Assembly (NCBI GenBank): GCA_040216765.1
Contig: JAVJON010000028.1
Coordinates: forward strand, 79,332-143,331
Length of the DNA: 64,000 nucleotides
Source of the DNA: Marinibaculum sp040216765
GTDB taxonomy: Bacteria; Pseudomonadota; Alphaproteobacteria; Ferrovibrionales; Ferrovibrionaceae
Direction: 5' to 3'
Of the stretch, positions 24,710 through 34,283 are shown one piece after another (positions within the stretch are counted from its first letter, which is position 1; each line of letters starts with the position of its first letter). The position numbers and the translations under genes were made by a program. The notes beneath the pieces are model-generated. The model was not told the origin of the DNA. It saw only the letters and a list, made by a program, of their open reading frames with translations, and ran no database searches.

Positions 24710-24778
24710 GCGGCCGCAGCGGATAACTATGTGAGTTCCGCATTGGCCGCCTCCGGTGAGGCGGCCTTTGTTGTTTTT
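24708..24778 (+). promoter_or_regulatory. trp attenuator: antiterminator arm and Rho-independent terminator
   Basis: GGCCGCCTC (24745-24753) and GAGGCGGCC (24758-24766) form a 9-bp stem with a CGGT loop, followed by a T-rich tract (24767-24778): a textbook Rho-independent terminator. AGGCGGCC at 24708-24715, overlapping the leader-peptide stop, can pair perfectly with 24745-24752 instead, forming the antiterminator when a ribosome stalls on the Trp codons just upstream. I did not trace the third alternative stem. Confidence 0.9.
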
Positions 24779-24855
24779 GGGCCCAGTCATCGGAGTTCCA
24801 ATCATCGGGGTCGGCCTCGCACGAGGACAAGCGACCCGCAACCTGGAGCGCCCGG

Positions 24856-27015
24856 ATGGACCTGGACCTGATCGAGCCGCGCGAGCGGCTGGCATTCGCC
24901 ACTGCCGGCGGCATCGCCGTCACCGTGGCGGTCTATGCCGCCGACTATGGCGGCGCACTGGCCCCGCTGGTGCGCCGGCTGGACAGCGCGCGCGGCGTGG
25001 TCCTGTCCTCCAGCTTCGAATATCCGAACCGCTACACCCGCTGGGATTTCGGCTTTGCCGACCCGCCGCTGGAGATCAGCGCGAAGGGCCCGGTCCTCAC
25101 CGTCCGGGCGCTGAACGAGCGTGGCCGGGTCCTGCTGCCGGCGGTGCAGCGCGCGATCGCGGCGGAACCGGGCGCCGAGGCGCTCGGCGAGGGGCAGTTC
25201 CGGATCGGCGGCGAGGCGGCCGACCTGTCGGAGGAGGAGCGCACCCGCCGCCCCACGGTCTTCACCCTGCTGCGGCGCGTGCTGGCCCTGTTCGAAAGCA
25301 GCGAGGACGGCCATCTGGGCCTCTATGGCGCGTTCGGCTACGACCTCGCGTTCCAGTGGGACCCGATCGAGCAGCATATCCAGCGGCCCGACGACCAGCG
25401 CGACCTGCTGCTCTACCTGCCCGACGAGATGCTGGTGGTCGACCATCTGCGCGAGAAGGCCACGATCCGGCGCTACGACTTCGCCGTCGACGGGGCGGAA
25501 ACCCGCGGCCTGCCGCATGACGGCGGCAAGTCGGAACTGGGGCCGCCGCAGGACCCGCCGCTGCAGGGGGATCACGGCCAGGGCGAATATGCCGCCTCCG
25601 TCGCCGAGGCCCGCGAGCGCTTCCGGCTCGGCGACATGTTCGAGAGCGTGCTGTCGCAGACCTTCTATCGCCGCTGCGAGCTGCCGCCCTCGGCGATCTT
25701 CGAACAGCTGAAGAGCAGCAACCCCTCGCCCTACGGGGCGCTGATGAACCTGGGGGAGGGCGAGTTCCTGGTCGCCGCCTCGCCGGAGATGTTCGTGCGG
25801 GTGACCGCCGACCGGGTGGAGACCTGCCCGATCTCCGGCACCATCGCCCGCGGCGCCGATGCGGTGTCCGATGCCGAGCAGATCCGCACCCTGCTGAACT
25901 CCGCCAAGGACGAGGCGGAGCTGACGATGTGCACCGATGTCGACCGCAACGACAAGGCACGGGTCTGCCGCCCGGGTTCGGTCAAGGTGATCGGCCGGCG
26001 CCAGATCGAGGTCTATTCCCGGCTGATCCATACCGTCGACCATGTGGAGGGCCGGCTGCGCCCCGGCATGGACGGGCTGGACGCCTTCCTGACCCATGCC
26101 TGGGCGGTGACCGTCACCGGCGCGCCGAAGCGCCGCGCCATGCAGTTCATCGAGAGCCGGGAGAAGGGCTCGCGGCGCTGGTATGGCGGCGCCATCGGCA
26201 TGATCGGCTTCGACGGCAACGTGAATACCGGCCTGACCCTGCGCACCCTGCGGCTGAAGGGCGGCATCGCGGAGGCGCGGGTCGGCGCCACCCTGCTCTA
26301 CGATTCCGACCCGGCAGCGGAGGATGCGGAATGCAGCCTGAAGGTTTCCGCCCTGCTGGCGGTGCTGGAGGGCAAGGCGCGCGGCCGGCCGCAGCGCATC
26401 GCCCCGAAGGTCGAGGGGCTGGGCAATGGCCGCCGGGTGCTGCTGGTCGATCACGAGGACAGCTTCGTGCTGACCCTGGCGGATTATGTCCGCCAGACCG
26501 GCGCGGAGGTCATCACCCTGCGGCCGGGCCTGGCCCGCCCGGCGCTGGCGGAGTGGCGCCCGGACCTGGTGCTGCTGTCGCCGGGGCCCGGCCGGCCGGC
26601 CGATTTCGACCTGTCCGCGACCATCGCCGCGGCGCTGGAGCGGGGCCTGCCGCTGTTCGGCGTCTGCCTGGGCCTGCAGGGCATCGCGGAATATTACGGG
26701 GGGCGCCTTGGCGTGCTGCCAGTGCCGGAGCATGGCAAGCCGGCGGAGATCGGCCTGCAGCCCGACCCGCTGTTCGCCGACCTGCCGGAGGTCATCCAGG
26801 CGGCGCGCTACCACTCCCTGTTCGCGGAGCGCGACAGCCTGCCTGCAGACCTGAAGGTGATCGCCGAGACCGCCGACGGCGTGGTGATGGCAATCGCCCA
26901 TCGCGAATTGCCGGTGCGCGCGGTGCAGTTCCACCCGGAAAGCATCCTCAGCGTCGAGTCCGGCGCGGGCCTGCGCATCGTCGGGAATATGATCGCCGGC
27001 CTGGGGCGCGGCTGA
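24856..27015 (+). CDS. trpE(G): Fused anthranilate synthase TrpE(G)
   Basis: A 719-residue fusion that makes anthranilate from chorismate and glutamine, the first step of tryptophan synthesis. Residues 1-510 are the TrpE part, with the chorismate-binding blocks CPISGTIARGAD, LTMCTDVDRNDKARVCRPGSV and SRRWYGGAIGMIGFDG. Residues 525-719 are the TrpG glutamine amidotransferase, with nucleophile C604 (FGVCLGLQG) and H693/E695 (QFHPESIL). The single-chain form is typical of alphaproteobacteria. The gene is preceded by a leader peptide and attenuator (24656-24778), so it is controlled by tRNA-Trp charging. Confidence 0.96.
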   Translation: MDLDLIEPRERLAFATAGGIAVTVAVYAADYGGALAPLVRRLDSARGVVLSSSFEYPNRYTRWDFGFADPPLEISAKGPVLTVRALNERGRVLLPAVQRAIAAEPGAEALGEGQFRIGGEAADLSEEERTRRPTVFTLLRRVLALFESSEDGHLGLYGAFGYDLAFQWDPIEQHIQRPDDQRDLLLYLPDEMLVVDHLREKATIRRYDFAVDGAETRGLPHDGGKSELGPPQDPPLQGDHGQGEYAASVAEARERFRLGDMFESVLSQTFYRRCELPPSAIFEQLKSSNPSPYGALMNLGEGEFLVAASPEMFVRVTADRVETCPISGTIARGADAVSDAEQIRTLLNSAKDEAELTMCTDVDRNDKARVCRPGSVKVIGRRQIEVYSRLIHTVDHVEGRLRPGMDGLDAFLTHAWAVTVTGAPKRRAMQFIESREKGSRRWYGGAIGMIGFDGNVNTGLTLRTLRLKGGIAEARVGATLLYDSDPAAEDAECSLKVSALLAVLEGKARGRPQRIAPKVEGLGNGRRVLLVDHEDSFVLTLADYVRQTGAEVITLRPGLARPALAEWRPDLVLLSPGPGRPADFDLSATIAAALERGLPLFGVCLGLQGIAEYYGGRLGVLPVPEHGKPAEIGLQPDPLFADLPEVIQAARYHSLFAERDSLPADLKVIAETADGVVMAIAHRELPVRAVQFHPESILSVESGAGLRIVGNMIAGLGRG

Positions 27016-27027
27016 CCGCCAGCCGGG

Positions 27028-27897
27028 TCAGTCCGCCAGCAGTCGTTTCGGGTGCATGCCGTTCACCATGCCCATGAACGGCGCGTGGACGGAATAGCCC
27101 AGCAGCCGCTGCATGTGGGGGCTGCAGGACCGGGCGCAGTCGCGGCTCACCGACAGGCTGTAGTTTTCCTGCTGCCGGCACCAGGGGGCGCAGTACTGCG
27201 CGGTGAGCGCCAGGCGCGGGGCGGCGCTGCGATTGCCGCCGCCGCCATGCCACAGGGTGCCCAGGAACAGCACCGCCGCGCCCGCCGGCATCAGGACCGG
27301 CTCGGCAGCGGCGACCTCCGCCGCCGTCGGCTGCCGGCCGTCCCACAGGTGGCTGCCGGGGATCACCCGGGTGGCGCCGTTCTCGGCGGTGAAGGCGTCG
27401 ATCGCCAATATGGTGGCGGCACCCAGCGGCGCGCGGGGCCGCGGCACCGGGTAGAAGGAATCGTCATGGTGCTGCGGCTGCGGCGCCTCGCCCGGCAGGA
27501 TCTCGATCGCCTGCAGCTGCGACAGCAGGTAGTTGGGCTCAAGGATGCCGTCCAGCAGGCCCAGCACCAGCGGATGCTCCGCCAGGGCATGGCAGGGCGG
27601 CGCCTTCTCCACCAGGCCATAGATCCGCCGGGTCTGCAGCCCCTCGAACAGGTTGCGGCCCGCCCCGGCCAGGAAATGCGGGGCGAGCGCCGCGCGCATC
27701 CCTGCCAGCGCCGCCGCATCGAACAGGTCGTGCAGCACGACATAGCCGTCGCGCTGCAGCGCCCCTGCCAGGGGCGCCAGGACCGCCGGGTCGACCTCGT
27801 CCTGGCTGCCGGCGCTGGACCGGTGGGTGCGGGCATTGCCGGTCACCACATAGTCGCGCAGCTCGCCGACCGTGCCGGTCTGGATATGCATGGGCAT
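27028..27897 (-). CDS. Phytanoyl-CoA dioxygenase-family protein
   Basis: A 289-residue Fe(II)/2-oxoglutarate dioxygenase of the PhyH family. Iron ligands are H143-x-D145 (PQHHDDSFYP) and H217 (LFLGTLWHGGGGNRS), with a downstream arginine for 2-oxoglutarate. Bacterial relatives hydroxylate small molecules such as ectoine or secondary metabolites, and few are fatty-acid enzymes. The ATG follows GGGAGGAGG. It is the last of three minus-strand genes after a glutathione transferase and an alpha/beta hydrolase, spaced 12-70 bases apart. It ends 13 bases from the convergent trpE(G) stop. Confidence 0.85.
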   Translation of the reverse strand: MPMHIQTGTVGELRDYVVTGNARTHRSSAGSQDEVDPAVLAPLAGALQRDGYVVLHDLFDAAALAGMRAALAPHFLAGAGRNLFEGLQTRRIYGLVEKAPPCHALAEHPLVLGLLDGILEPNYLLSQLQAIEILPGEAPQPQHHDDSFYPVPRPRAPLGAATILAIDAFTAENGATRVIPGSHLWDGRQPTAAEVAAAEPVLMPAGAAVLFLGTLWHGGGGNRSAAPRLALTAQYCAPWCRQQENYSLSVSRDCARSCSPHMQRLLGYSVHAPFMGMVNGMHPKRLLAD

Positions 27898-27967
27898 GGC
27901 GCCGCCCTCCTCCCGTGGTTCTGACTGGGGCGACAGTCTGGGACGGCCGGTGCGGGCCGGCAAGCGC

Positions 27968-28939
27968 TCAGGCGGCCGGTTCCCAGCCCTCCTTCAGGAA
28001 GCCGGCGACGCAGGCCTGCAAATGGCGGCGCTGCTTTTCCAGCAGCATGGTATGGGTGCCGCGGCCCAGCACCACGTAGCGCCGCTCCGCGGCATTGACC
28101 AGGCGGTCGAACACCTCCCGGCCCTGCGCCGGTGTGGTCTCCTGGTCCCACTCGCCTACCGCGATCATGGTGGGGCAGCGGATCGCCGACGGGTCGTACA
28201 GGCCGCTGCCGGAGTCCTGCGATTGCCGGACATCCTTGATCACGCCGGTCGGTGCGCGCAGCTGGGCCGGCGTCTTTCCCGCAGCGGCCGGGTCGCTGGC
28301 GATCGCGGCCTCTGCCCAGGCGCGGACGAAGCCGGGCGCGACGATCGCGGCGGCCTGGTCGCCGGACAGGTTCTGCAGCCAGCGGGCGGCGGCGGCATCG
28401 GCATCCACGAGGCGATAGGCGCCCAGCTTCTGGTCGGGCGGCACCAGGCGACCGGCGCCCAGCCAGAGCGCGCCGTAGAGCACCAGCCGGGCGATCCGGT
28501 CGGGCACCCGGCCGGCGACCGTGCCGCCGATCGCGGTGCCCCAGGAATAGCCGAGCAGGCAGAGCCGCTGCAGCCTGCGGGTCGCCAGGATGAAGTCGAC
28601 CACCTGCGCGGCATCGCCTGCGGCCTGCGCGGTATCGACCAGCGGCGCGGCCAGGGTCGGATCCTCCTCCATCGCCACCGGCCGGTCGGAGCCGCCATAG
28701 CCCAGCAGGTCCACGCACCAGGCGTCGAAGCCCTGCCGGGCCAGCAGGTCGAGCCAGGACTCGCCCTCCACCGGATAGTCGAAGGTGACGGTTGCGGGAT
28801 AGGTCGCGCCGTGGATGCACAGCACGGTGCCGCCCGGCCCGAAATCCGACAGGTCCAGGCGCCGCTTGTTGCGGACCAGCAGGGACAGGCCGGGCAGGGT
28901 GCTGGGCACCCGGTGGTCGGTGGTGACGATATCGCTCAT
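27968..28939 (-). CDS. Alpha/beta-fold hydrolase
   Basis: A 323-residue serine hydrolase. The oxyanion region VLCIHGATYPATVTFDY is near residues 39-55, the nucleophile elbow LLGYSWGTAIGG near 148-160, and the acid and histidine are in MIAVGEWDQETTP and LGRGTHTMLLEKQ. Family members include lactonases, esterases, haloalkane dehalogenases and C-C hydrolases. It lies between a glutathione transferase and a PhyH dioxygenase, both probably cotranscribed with it. The substrate is unknown. Confidence 0.87.
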   Translation of the reverse strand: MSDIVTTDHRVPSTLPGLSLLVRNKRRLDLSDFGPGGTVLCIHGATYPATVTFDYPVEGESWLDLLARQGFDAWCVDLLGYGGSDRPVAMEEDPTLAAPLVDTAQAAGDAAQVVDFILATRRLQRLCLLGYSWGTAIGGTVAGRVPDRIARLVLYGALWLGAGRLVPPDQKLGAYRLVDADAAAARWLQNLSGDQAAAIVAPGFVRAWAEAAIASDPAAAGKTPAQLRAPTGVIKDVRQSQDSGSGLYDPSAIRCPTMIAVGEWDQETTPAQGREVFDRLVNAAERRYVVLGRGTHTMLLEKQRRHLQACVAGFLKEGWEPAA

Positions 28940-28951
28940 GGCAATCGCCCT

Positions 28952-29587
28952 TCAGGCCTTGGCCGAAGGCCGTGCGGAGACGGCCTCGTGCCAGCGCTTC
29001 AGATGGACCTGGCCGTCCTGCGGCTCGATCTTCACCCATTTCGCGAAATCGACCATCACCTGCGCGGTGATGTCGGCAAGGGAATAGCGCGCGATCGCCA
29101 GGAAGTCGCGGCCGGCCAGCCGCGCGTCGAGTACCGACAGGAAATGTGCCAGGCGCGCCCGGCCACGGTCGGCCAGTTCCGGGATCTGGGCATAGTTCTC
29201 AGGCCCCGGCAGGGCGCGGTCCTTCATCCGGGGCGAGGAATTGCGCAGCACCTCGGCCACCGCCATCAGGCCGTCCAGTTCCGCCTTGGCGTTCCAGTGC
29301 GCGACCAGGCCCTGCTCCTCCGGCGTGACGCCCAGCAGTGGCGGCTCCGGCTGCACGGCCTCCGCCCAGGCGGCGATACCGGCATTGGAGGCCAGGATCG
29401 TGCCGTCCTCCAGCTTCAGGACGGGCACGGTGCAATCCGGGTTGATCGCGCGGAACGCGTCGGACAACTGTTCGCCCTTGCCGAGGTCGACCTGGACGGT
29501 CTCCACGGCGATGCCCTTTTCCGCCAGCAGGATGCGTGCCCTGCGCGGGCTGGGGGCCGGGGTGCAGTCATAAAAGGTGACCGTCAT
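28952..29587 (-). CDS. Glutathione S-transferase
   Basis: A 211-residue two-domain transferase. The thioredoxin-like N domain has TVTFYDCTPAPSPRRARILLAEKG and the cis-proline glutathione site TVPVLKLEDGTILASNAGIAAW. The C-terminal helical domain follows with RGRARLAHFLSVLDARLAGRDFLAI. The glutathione-site Ser of this class is SNAG (Ser rather than Glu-Ser). The ATG follows GGGAGGAAAAGGC. It begins the three-gene minus-strand cluster with the hydrolase and PhyH dioxygenase; detoxification or ring cleavage by thiol transfer is possible. Confidence 0.88.
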   Translation of the reverse strand: MTVTFYDCTPAPSPRRARILLAEKGIAVETVQVDLGKGEQLSDAFRAINPDCTVPVLKLEDGTILASNAGIAAWAEAVQPEPPLLGVTPEEQGLVAHWNAKAELDGLMAVAEVLRNSSPRMKDRALPGPENYAQIPELADRGRARLAHFLSVLDARLAGRDFLAIARYSLADITAQVMVDFAKWVKIEPQDGQVHLKRWHEAVSARPSAKA

Positions 29588-29684
29588 GCCTTTTCCTCCC
29601 TCGGGTTCCGGTTGGAAAAGGTTAAAGCCGGTTTCGGGGCGCGGGACAATCCGGGGCCGGTGCGCGCCTGCGGGCGGCCTGCGG

Positions 29685-30329
29685 TCAGGCCGCCCGGCGC
29701 ACCGCGTCATGGTCGCCGGCCAGTCCGGTGCGGACAAGGGCGGCCACCAGGCGCGGAAAATCGCCCTGCGGCACCAGCCGGGCCAGCGCGCCGGCATCGT
29801 CCGGCAGTCCCAGCCGGCCGGCCGTCTCCAGGGATTTCCGGTCCGCGAAGGGATAGGCCTCCGGCCATACGGCCTGCACCTCCCGCAGGAAGATCCCGGC
29901 CCCGGCGCTGCCGATGCCCTTGAAGCCGGTCAGCAACTCCAGCTCCCGCGCAGGATCCCTGCCGGCAGCATCGCGCAGGTGGCGCAGGTCGCCGCGATAG
30001 TCCTCCAGCAGCAGGGTCGCGGCGGCCTCCAGCATGCGCGAGGTGCTTTCGTCGTAGCGGGCATAGCCGGCCCGGTTCAGCACCTTGACCCGGGCCTCCC
30101 AGCCGGCATCGGCCATCGCCTGGGGCGTGCGCCAGCCGGCCGCCGCCAGCGCCCTGGCCGCCTCCACCGCGATGTCGGCCCGGATCCGCGCGCTGAACAG
30201 CAGCGAGGCGACCAGCCAGCGGAACAGCGGGGACGGGGTGTTGCGCTCCAGCCGGATGCCGATCTCGGCGGCGAATGTGCGCCCATGCCGCGCCAGAAGG
30301 GCCTGTGCAATCCGCTTGCGGGATGCCAT
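29685..30329 (-). CDS. HhH-GPD superfamily DNA glycosylase-like protein
   Basis: A 214-residue helical protein with the helix-hairpin-helix of the endonuclease III/AlkA superfamily (LLTGFKGIGSAGAGIFLREV, about residues 145-165). The following segment YPFADRKSLET carries an Asp where the catalytic Asp (VDTH) usually lies. The hairpin lysine of bifunctional Nth-type lyases is absent, and no C-terminal iron-sulfur cysteines are seen. A monofunctional glycosylase or a distant relative is the best reading. It is preceded by AGGAGC and stands alone, divergent from the TIM-barrel gene at 30483. Confidence 0.75.
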   Translation of the reverse strand: MASRKRIAQALLARHGRTFAAEIGIRLERNTPSPLFRWLVASLLFSARIRADIAVEAARALAAAGWRTPQAMADAGWEARVKVLNRAGYARYDESTSRMLEAAATLLLEDYRGDLRHLRDAAGRDPARELELLTGFKGIGSAGAGIFLREVQAVWPEAYPFADRKSLETAGRLGLPDDAGALARLVPQGDFPRLVAALVRTGLAGDHDAVRRAA

Positions 30330-30482
30330 ATCGGGCTCCTCGTCTTTCCTGCACCGGGGCAACCCGCCGGGCCGTCGCGGGTTCCGGATGGCGGGACGGA
30401 TGGACGGCCCGCCCGACATCGTGCAGCCTGACCCGTCAGGGTTGTCCGTCATCCGCATTCCTCGCGCCGCTTCGGGACCGTC

Positions 30483-31196
30483 ATGGACGCCGCCACGCCT
30501 GCCTTCATCTTCATGCTGACCAACCAGGACCGCACCGTCCCGGATGCGGAGAGCCGCCTCACCGAAGTGCTGGCGGCCGGTATCGGGCATATCGGCTTCA
30601 AGGATGTCGGCCTGCCGGAGGGCGAGCTGCAGCGGCTGACCGGGCGGATCCGGCAGGCCGGCGCCACCGCCTATCTGGAGGTGGTGAGCCTGGACGAGGC
30701 GAGCGAGCGGCGCTCGGCCGAGGCGGCGCTGCGGCTTGGGGTCGACGTGCTGATGGGCGGCACCCGGCCGGAGGTGGTGCTGCCGGCGATTGCCGGCGCC
30801 GGGCTCCGCTACGCCCCCTTTGCCGGGCGCATCGCCGGCCATCCCAGCCGCCTGGAAGGCACGATCGAGGAGATCCTGGCGGATGCCGGGCGGCTTGCCG
30901 CGATGGACGGGGTGACCGGCCTGGACCTGCTGGCCTATCGCTTCGCCGGCGATGCGGACCTGCTGGTGCGGCGGGTCTGCGCCGCCATCGCCAAGCCGGT
31001 GGTGATCGCCGGGTCGATCGACAGCGCGGAGCGGATCCAGGCCGTGGTGGCGGCGGGCGCCGCCGGCTTCACCATCGGCACCGCCGCGCTGGACGGGCTG
31101 TTCGATGCCCCGTCGCGCCGCCTGCCCGACCAGCTGGCGGCGATCCGGAGGCACCTGGAGACTGCCGTGGCCGCGGGCCGGGCAGGCGAACGGTGA
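30483..31196 (+). CDS. TIM-barrel protein of unknown function
   Basis: A 237-residue protein that reads as a beta/alpha barrel: repeated strands IGHIGFKDVG, ATAYLEVVSLD, DVLMGGTRPE, GLDLLAYRF and the phosphate-binding C-terminal pattern KPVVIAGSIDSAERIQAVV ... GFTIGTAAL. The latter resembles HisA, HisF, TrpF and ThiE, where it grips a phosphate. I do not recognise a specific family. It overlaps arfB by GTGA and is thus coupled to it, an unexpected pairing. A phosphorylated ligand is likely but not shown. Confidence 0.6.
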   Translation: MDAATPAFIFMLTNQDRTVPDAESRLTEVLAAGIGHIGFKDVGLPEGELQRLTGRIRQAGATAYLEVVSLDEASERRSAEAALRLGVDVLMGGTRPEVVLPAIAGAGLRYAPFAGRIAGHPSRLEGTIEEILADAGRLAAMDGVTGLDLLAYRFAGDADLLVRRVCAAIAKPVVIAGSIDSAERIQAVVAAGAAGFTIGTAALDGLFDAPSRRLPDQLAAIRRHLETAVAAGRAGER

Positions 31197-31615
31197 TCCC
31201 GGTCACCGAGGACCTCGCCATCGGCGAGGAAGAGATCGCGGTCAGTTTCATCCGCGCCGGCGGGCCGGGCGGGCAGAATGTCAACAAGGTGGCGACCGCG
31301 GTGCAGCTGCGCTTCGACGTGCGCGGCTCGCCCAGCCTGCCGGAGCGGGTGCGCCACCGGCTGGAGCGGATCGCCGGCAGCCGCCTGACCAAGGAGGGCG
31401 AGATCGTCATCACCGCGAACCGCTTCCGCACGCAGGAGGCCAATCGCCGCGATGCGCTCGACCGCCTGGTGGCGCTGATCCAGGAGGCGGCGGTGCGCCA
31501 GAAGTTCCGCGTCCCGACCCGGCCGGGCCGCGCCGCGAAGCGCCGCCGCCTGGACGACAAGGCCCAGCGCGGCCGGGTGAAACAGAACCGCGGGGCGCCG
31601 CGCGCGGACGACTAA
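31193..31615 (+). CDS. arfB: Alternative ribosome-rescue factor ArfB (peptidyl-tRNA hydrolase YaeJ)
   Basis: A 140-residue release-factor-like protein that frees ribosomes stalled on broken mRNA by hydrolysing peptidyl-tRNA. The catalytic GGQ is at residues 26-28 within RAGGPGGQNVNKVATAVQLR. The C terminus is the expected basic tail (PTRPGRAAKRRRLDDKAQRG) that enters the empty mRNA channel. The start is GTG overlapping the stop of the TIM-barrel gene. The stop codon TAA is already inside a long inverted repeat. Confidence 0.93.
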   Translation: MIPVTEDLAIGEEEIAVSFIRAGGPGGQNVNKVATAVQLRFDVRGSPSLPERVRHRLERIAGSRLTKEGEIVITANRFRTQEANRRDALDRLVALIQEAAVRQKFRVPTRPGRAAKRRRLDDKAQRGRVKQNRGAPRADD

Positions 31616-31681
31616 TAAGTAAACCGTCACCAGTTTAAAAAAACCGAAACCGGTGCCGAAACCGGTGACGGTTTACTTATT
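31614..31681. repeat. Perfect 18-bp inverted repeat between arfB and ureC with an internal tandem repeat
   Basis: The arms 31614-31631 and 31664-31681 are perfect inverted 18-mers (AATAAGTAAACCGTCACC and its complement), extended after one mismatch by four more pairs to about 23 bp. Inside lies a perfect 12-base tandem repeat, CCGAAACCGGTG (31644-31655 and 31656-31667). The element fills the gap between two convergent stop codons, starting inside the arfB stop and ending 7 bases before the ureC stop. It is AT-rich against its surroundings. A bidirectional terminator or a small palindromic element are both possible. Confidence 0.85.
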
Positions 31682-31688
31682 GCGGCGG

Positions 31689-33401
<1,713 letters not shown>

Positions 33402-33405
33402 GGCC

Positions 33406-33744
33406 TCAGCCCTTCCGGTCGAGCGGGCCCATCACCCGCTGGTTGAACCCGTAGACATGGCGCCGGCCGCGATAGGGGACCAGGTCGACCTGGCGGCTCT
33501 GCCCGGGCTCGAAGCGCACCGCGGTGCCGGCCGGGATATCCAGCCGCAGGCCCCGCGCGCGCTCCCGGTCGAAGCTCAGCCCGGCATTGGTCTCCGCGAA
33601 ATGGTAGTGCGAGCCGACCTGGATCGGCCGGTCGCCGGTATTGGTCACCTCCAGGGTGGTGACCGGCTGGCCTGCGTTCAGCTCGATCTCGCCCTCGGCC
33701 GGCAGCAGCTCGCCGGGCAGCATGGTCGATATGACGGCGGTCAT
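33406..33744 (-). CDS. ureB: Urease beta subunit UreB
   Basis: A 112-residue beta subunit, with the family pattern LPGELLPAEGEIELNAG, TTLEVTNTGDRPIQVGSHYHFAETN and GLRLDIPAGTAVRFEPG. It packs with UreA and UreC in the urease complex. It is 4 bases upstream of ureC and about 154 bases downstream of ureA; the long gap holds a palindromic element. Confidence 0.96.
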   Translation of the reverse strand: MTAVISTMLPGELLPAEGEIELNAGQPVTTLEVTNTGDRPIQVGSHYHFAETNAGLSFDRERARGLRLDIPAGTAVRFEPGQSRQVDLVPYRGRRHVYGFNQRVMGPLDRKG

Positions 33745-33772
33745 GGGCGGGCCTCTCTCACATCACTGCGCG

Positions 33773-33860
33773 TTATCCCGGCCTTGAGCCGGGATCCATT
33801 CCGCAATCGGTGGGGTGGGTGGAGGGAGGCGGAATGGGTCCTCGGGTCAGGCCCGAGGAC
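33773..33860. repeat. Composite palindromic element between ureA and ureB
   Basis: Two hairpins flank a core. The first is TCCCGGC/GCCGGGA (33776-33782 with 33788-33794, loop 5). The second is GTCCTCGGG/CCCGAGGAC (33838-33846 with 33852-33860, loop 5). Between them, CATTCCGC (33797-33804) and GCGGAATG (33829-33836) are also inverted, so the two halves are roughly mirror images. This is the look of the repeated intergenic palindromes common in alphaproteobacteria. It sits inside an operon, in the 154 bases between ureA and ureB. Confidence 0.75.
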
Positions 33861-33898
33861 GACGGTGCAGGTGGCGGCCGGGGCGGTCATCCCGGCGC

Positions 33899-34201
33899 TC
33901 AACGGATCGGGTGATGGACGGTGACCAGCTTCACCCCGTCGGGGAAGGTGGCCTCGACCTGCACGTCGTGGATCATTTCGGCGACGCCGGCCATCACCTG
34001 GTCGCGGCCGACCACATGCGCGCCGGCCTCCATCAGCTCCGCCACCGGGCGGCCGTCGCGGGCGCCCTCGGTGACATAGTCGGAGATCAGCGCGATCGCC
34101 TCCGGATGGTTCAGCTTCACGCCGCGCTCCAGGCGCCGGCGGGCCACCATCGCGGCCATGGCGGTCAGCAGCTTGTCCTTCTCGCGGGGCGTCAGGTTCA
34201 T
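33899..34201 (-). CDS. ureA: Urease gamma subunit UreA
   Basis: A 100-residue gamma subunit: NLTPREKDKLLTAMAAMVAR at the start, then GVKLNHPEAIALISDYVTEG ARDGR, and the C-terminal FPDGVKLVTVHHPI, all diagnostic. It forms a trimer of trimers with UreB and UreC. It lies 82 bases downstream of urtE in the same direction, so the urea transporter and the enzyme share a transcript. Confidence 0.97.
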   Translation of the reverse strand: MNLTPREKDKLLTAMAAMVARRRLERGVKLNHPEAIALISDYVTEGARDGRPVAELMEAGAHVVGRDQVMAGVAEMIHDVQVEATFPDGVKLVTVHHPIR

Positions 34202-34283
34202 GGGAGGGGTCCGGGTCGCTGGGCGGGTTCAGTCCGGCATAGTGACAGCAGGAGCGCGCCGCCGACAATGCTGCAGATGCGCA

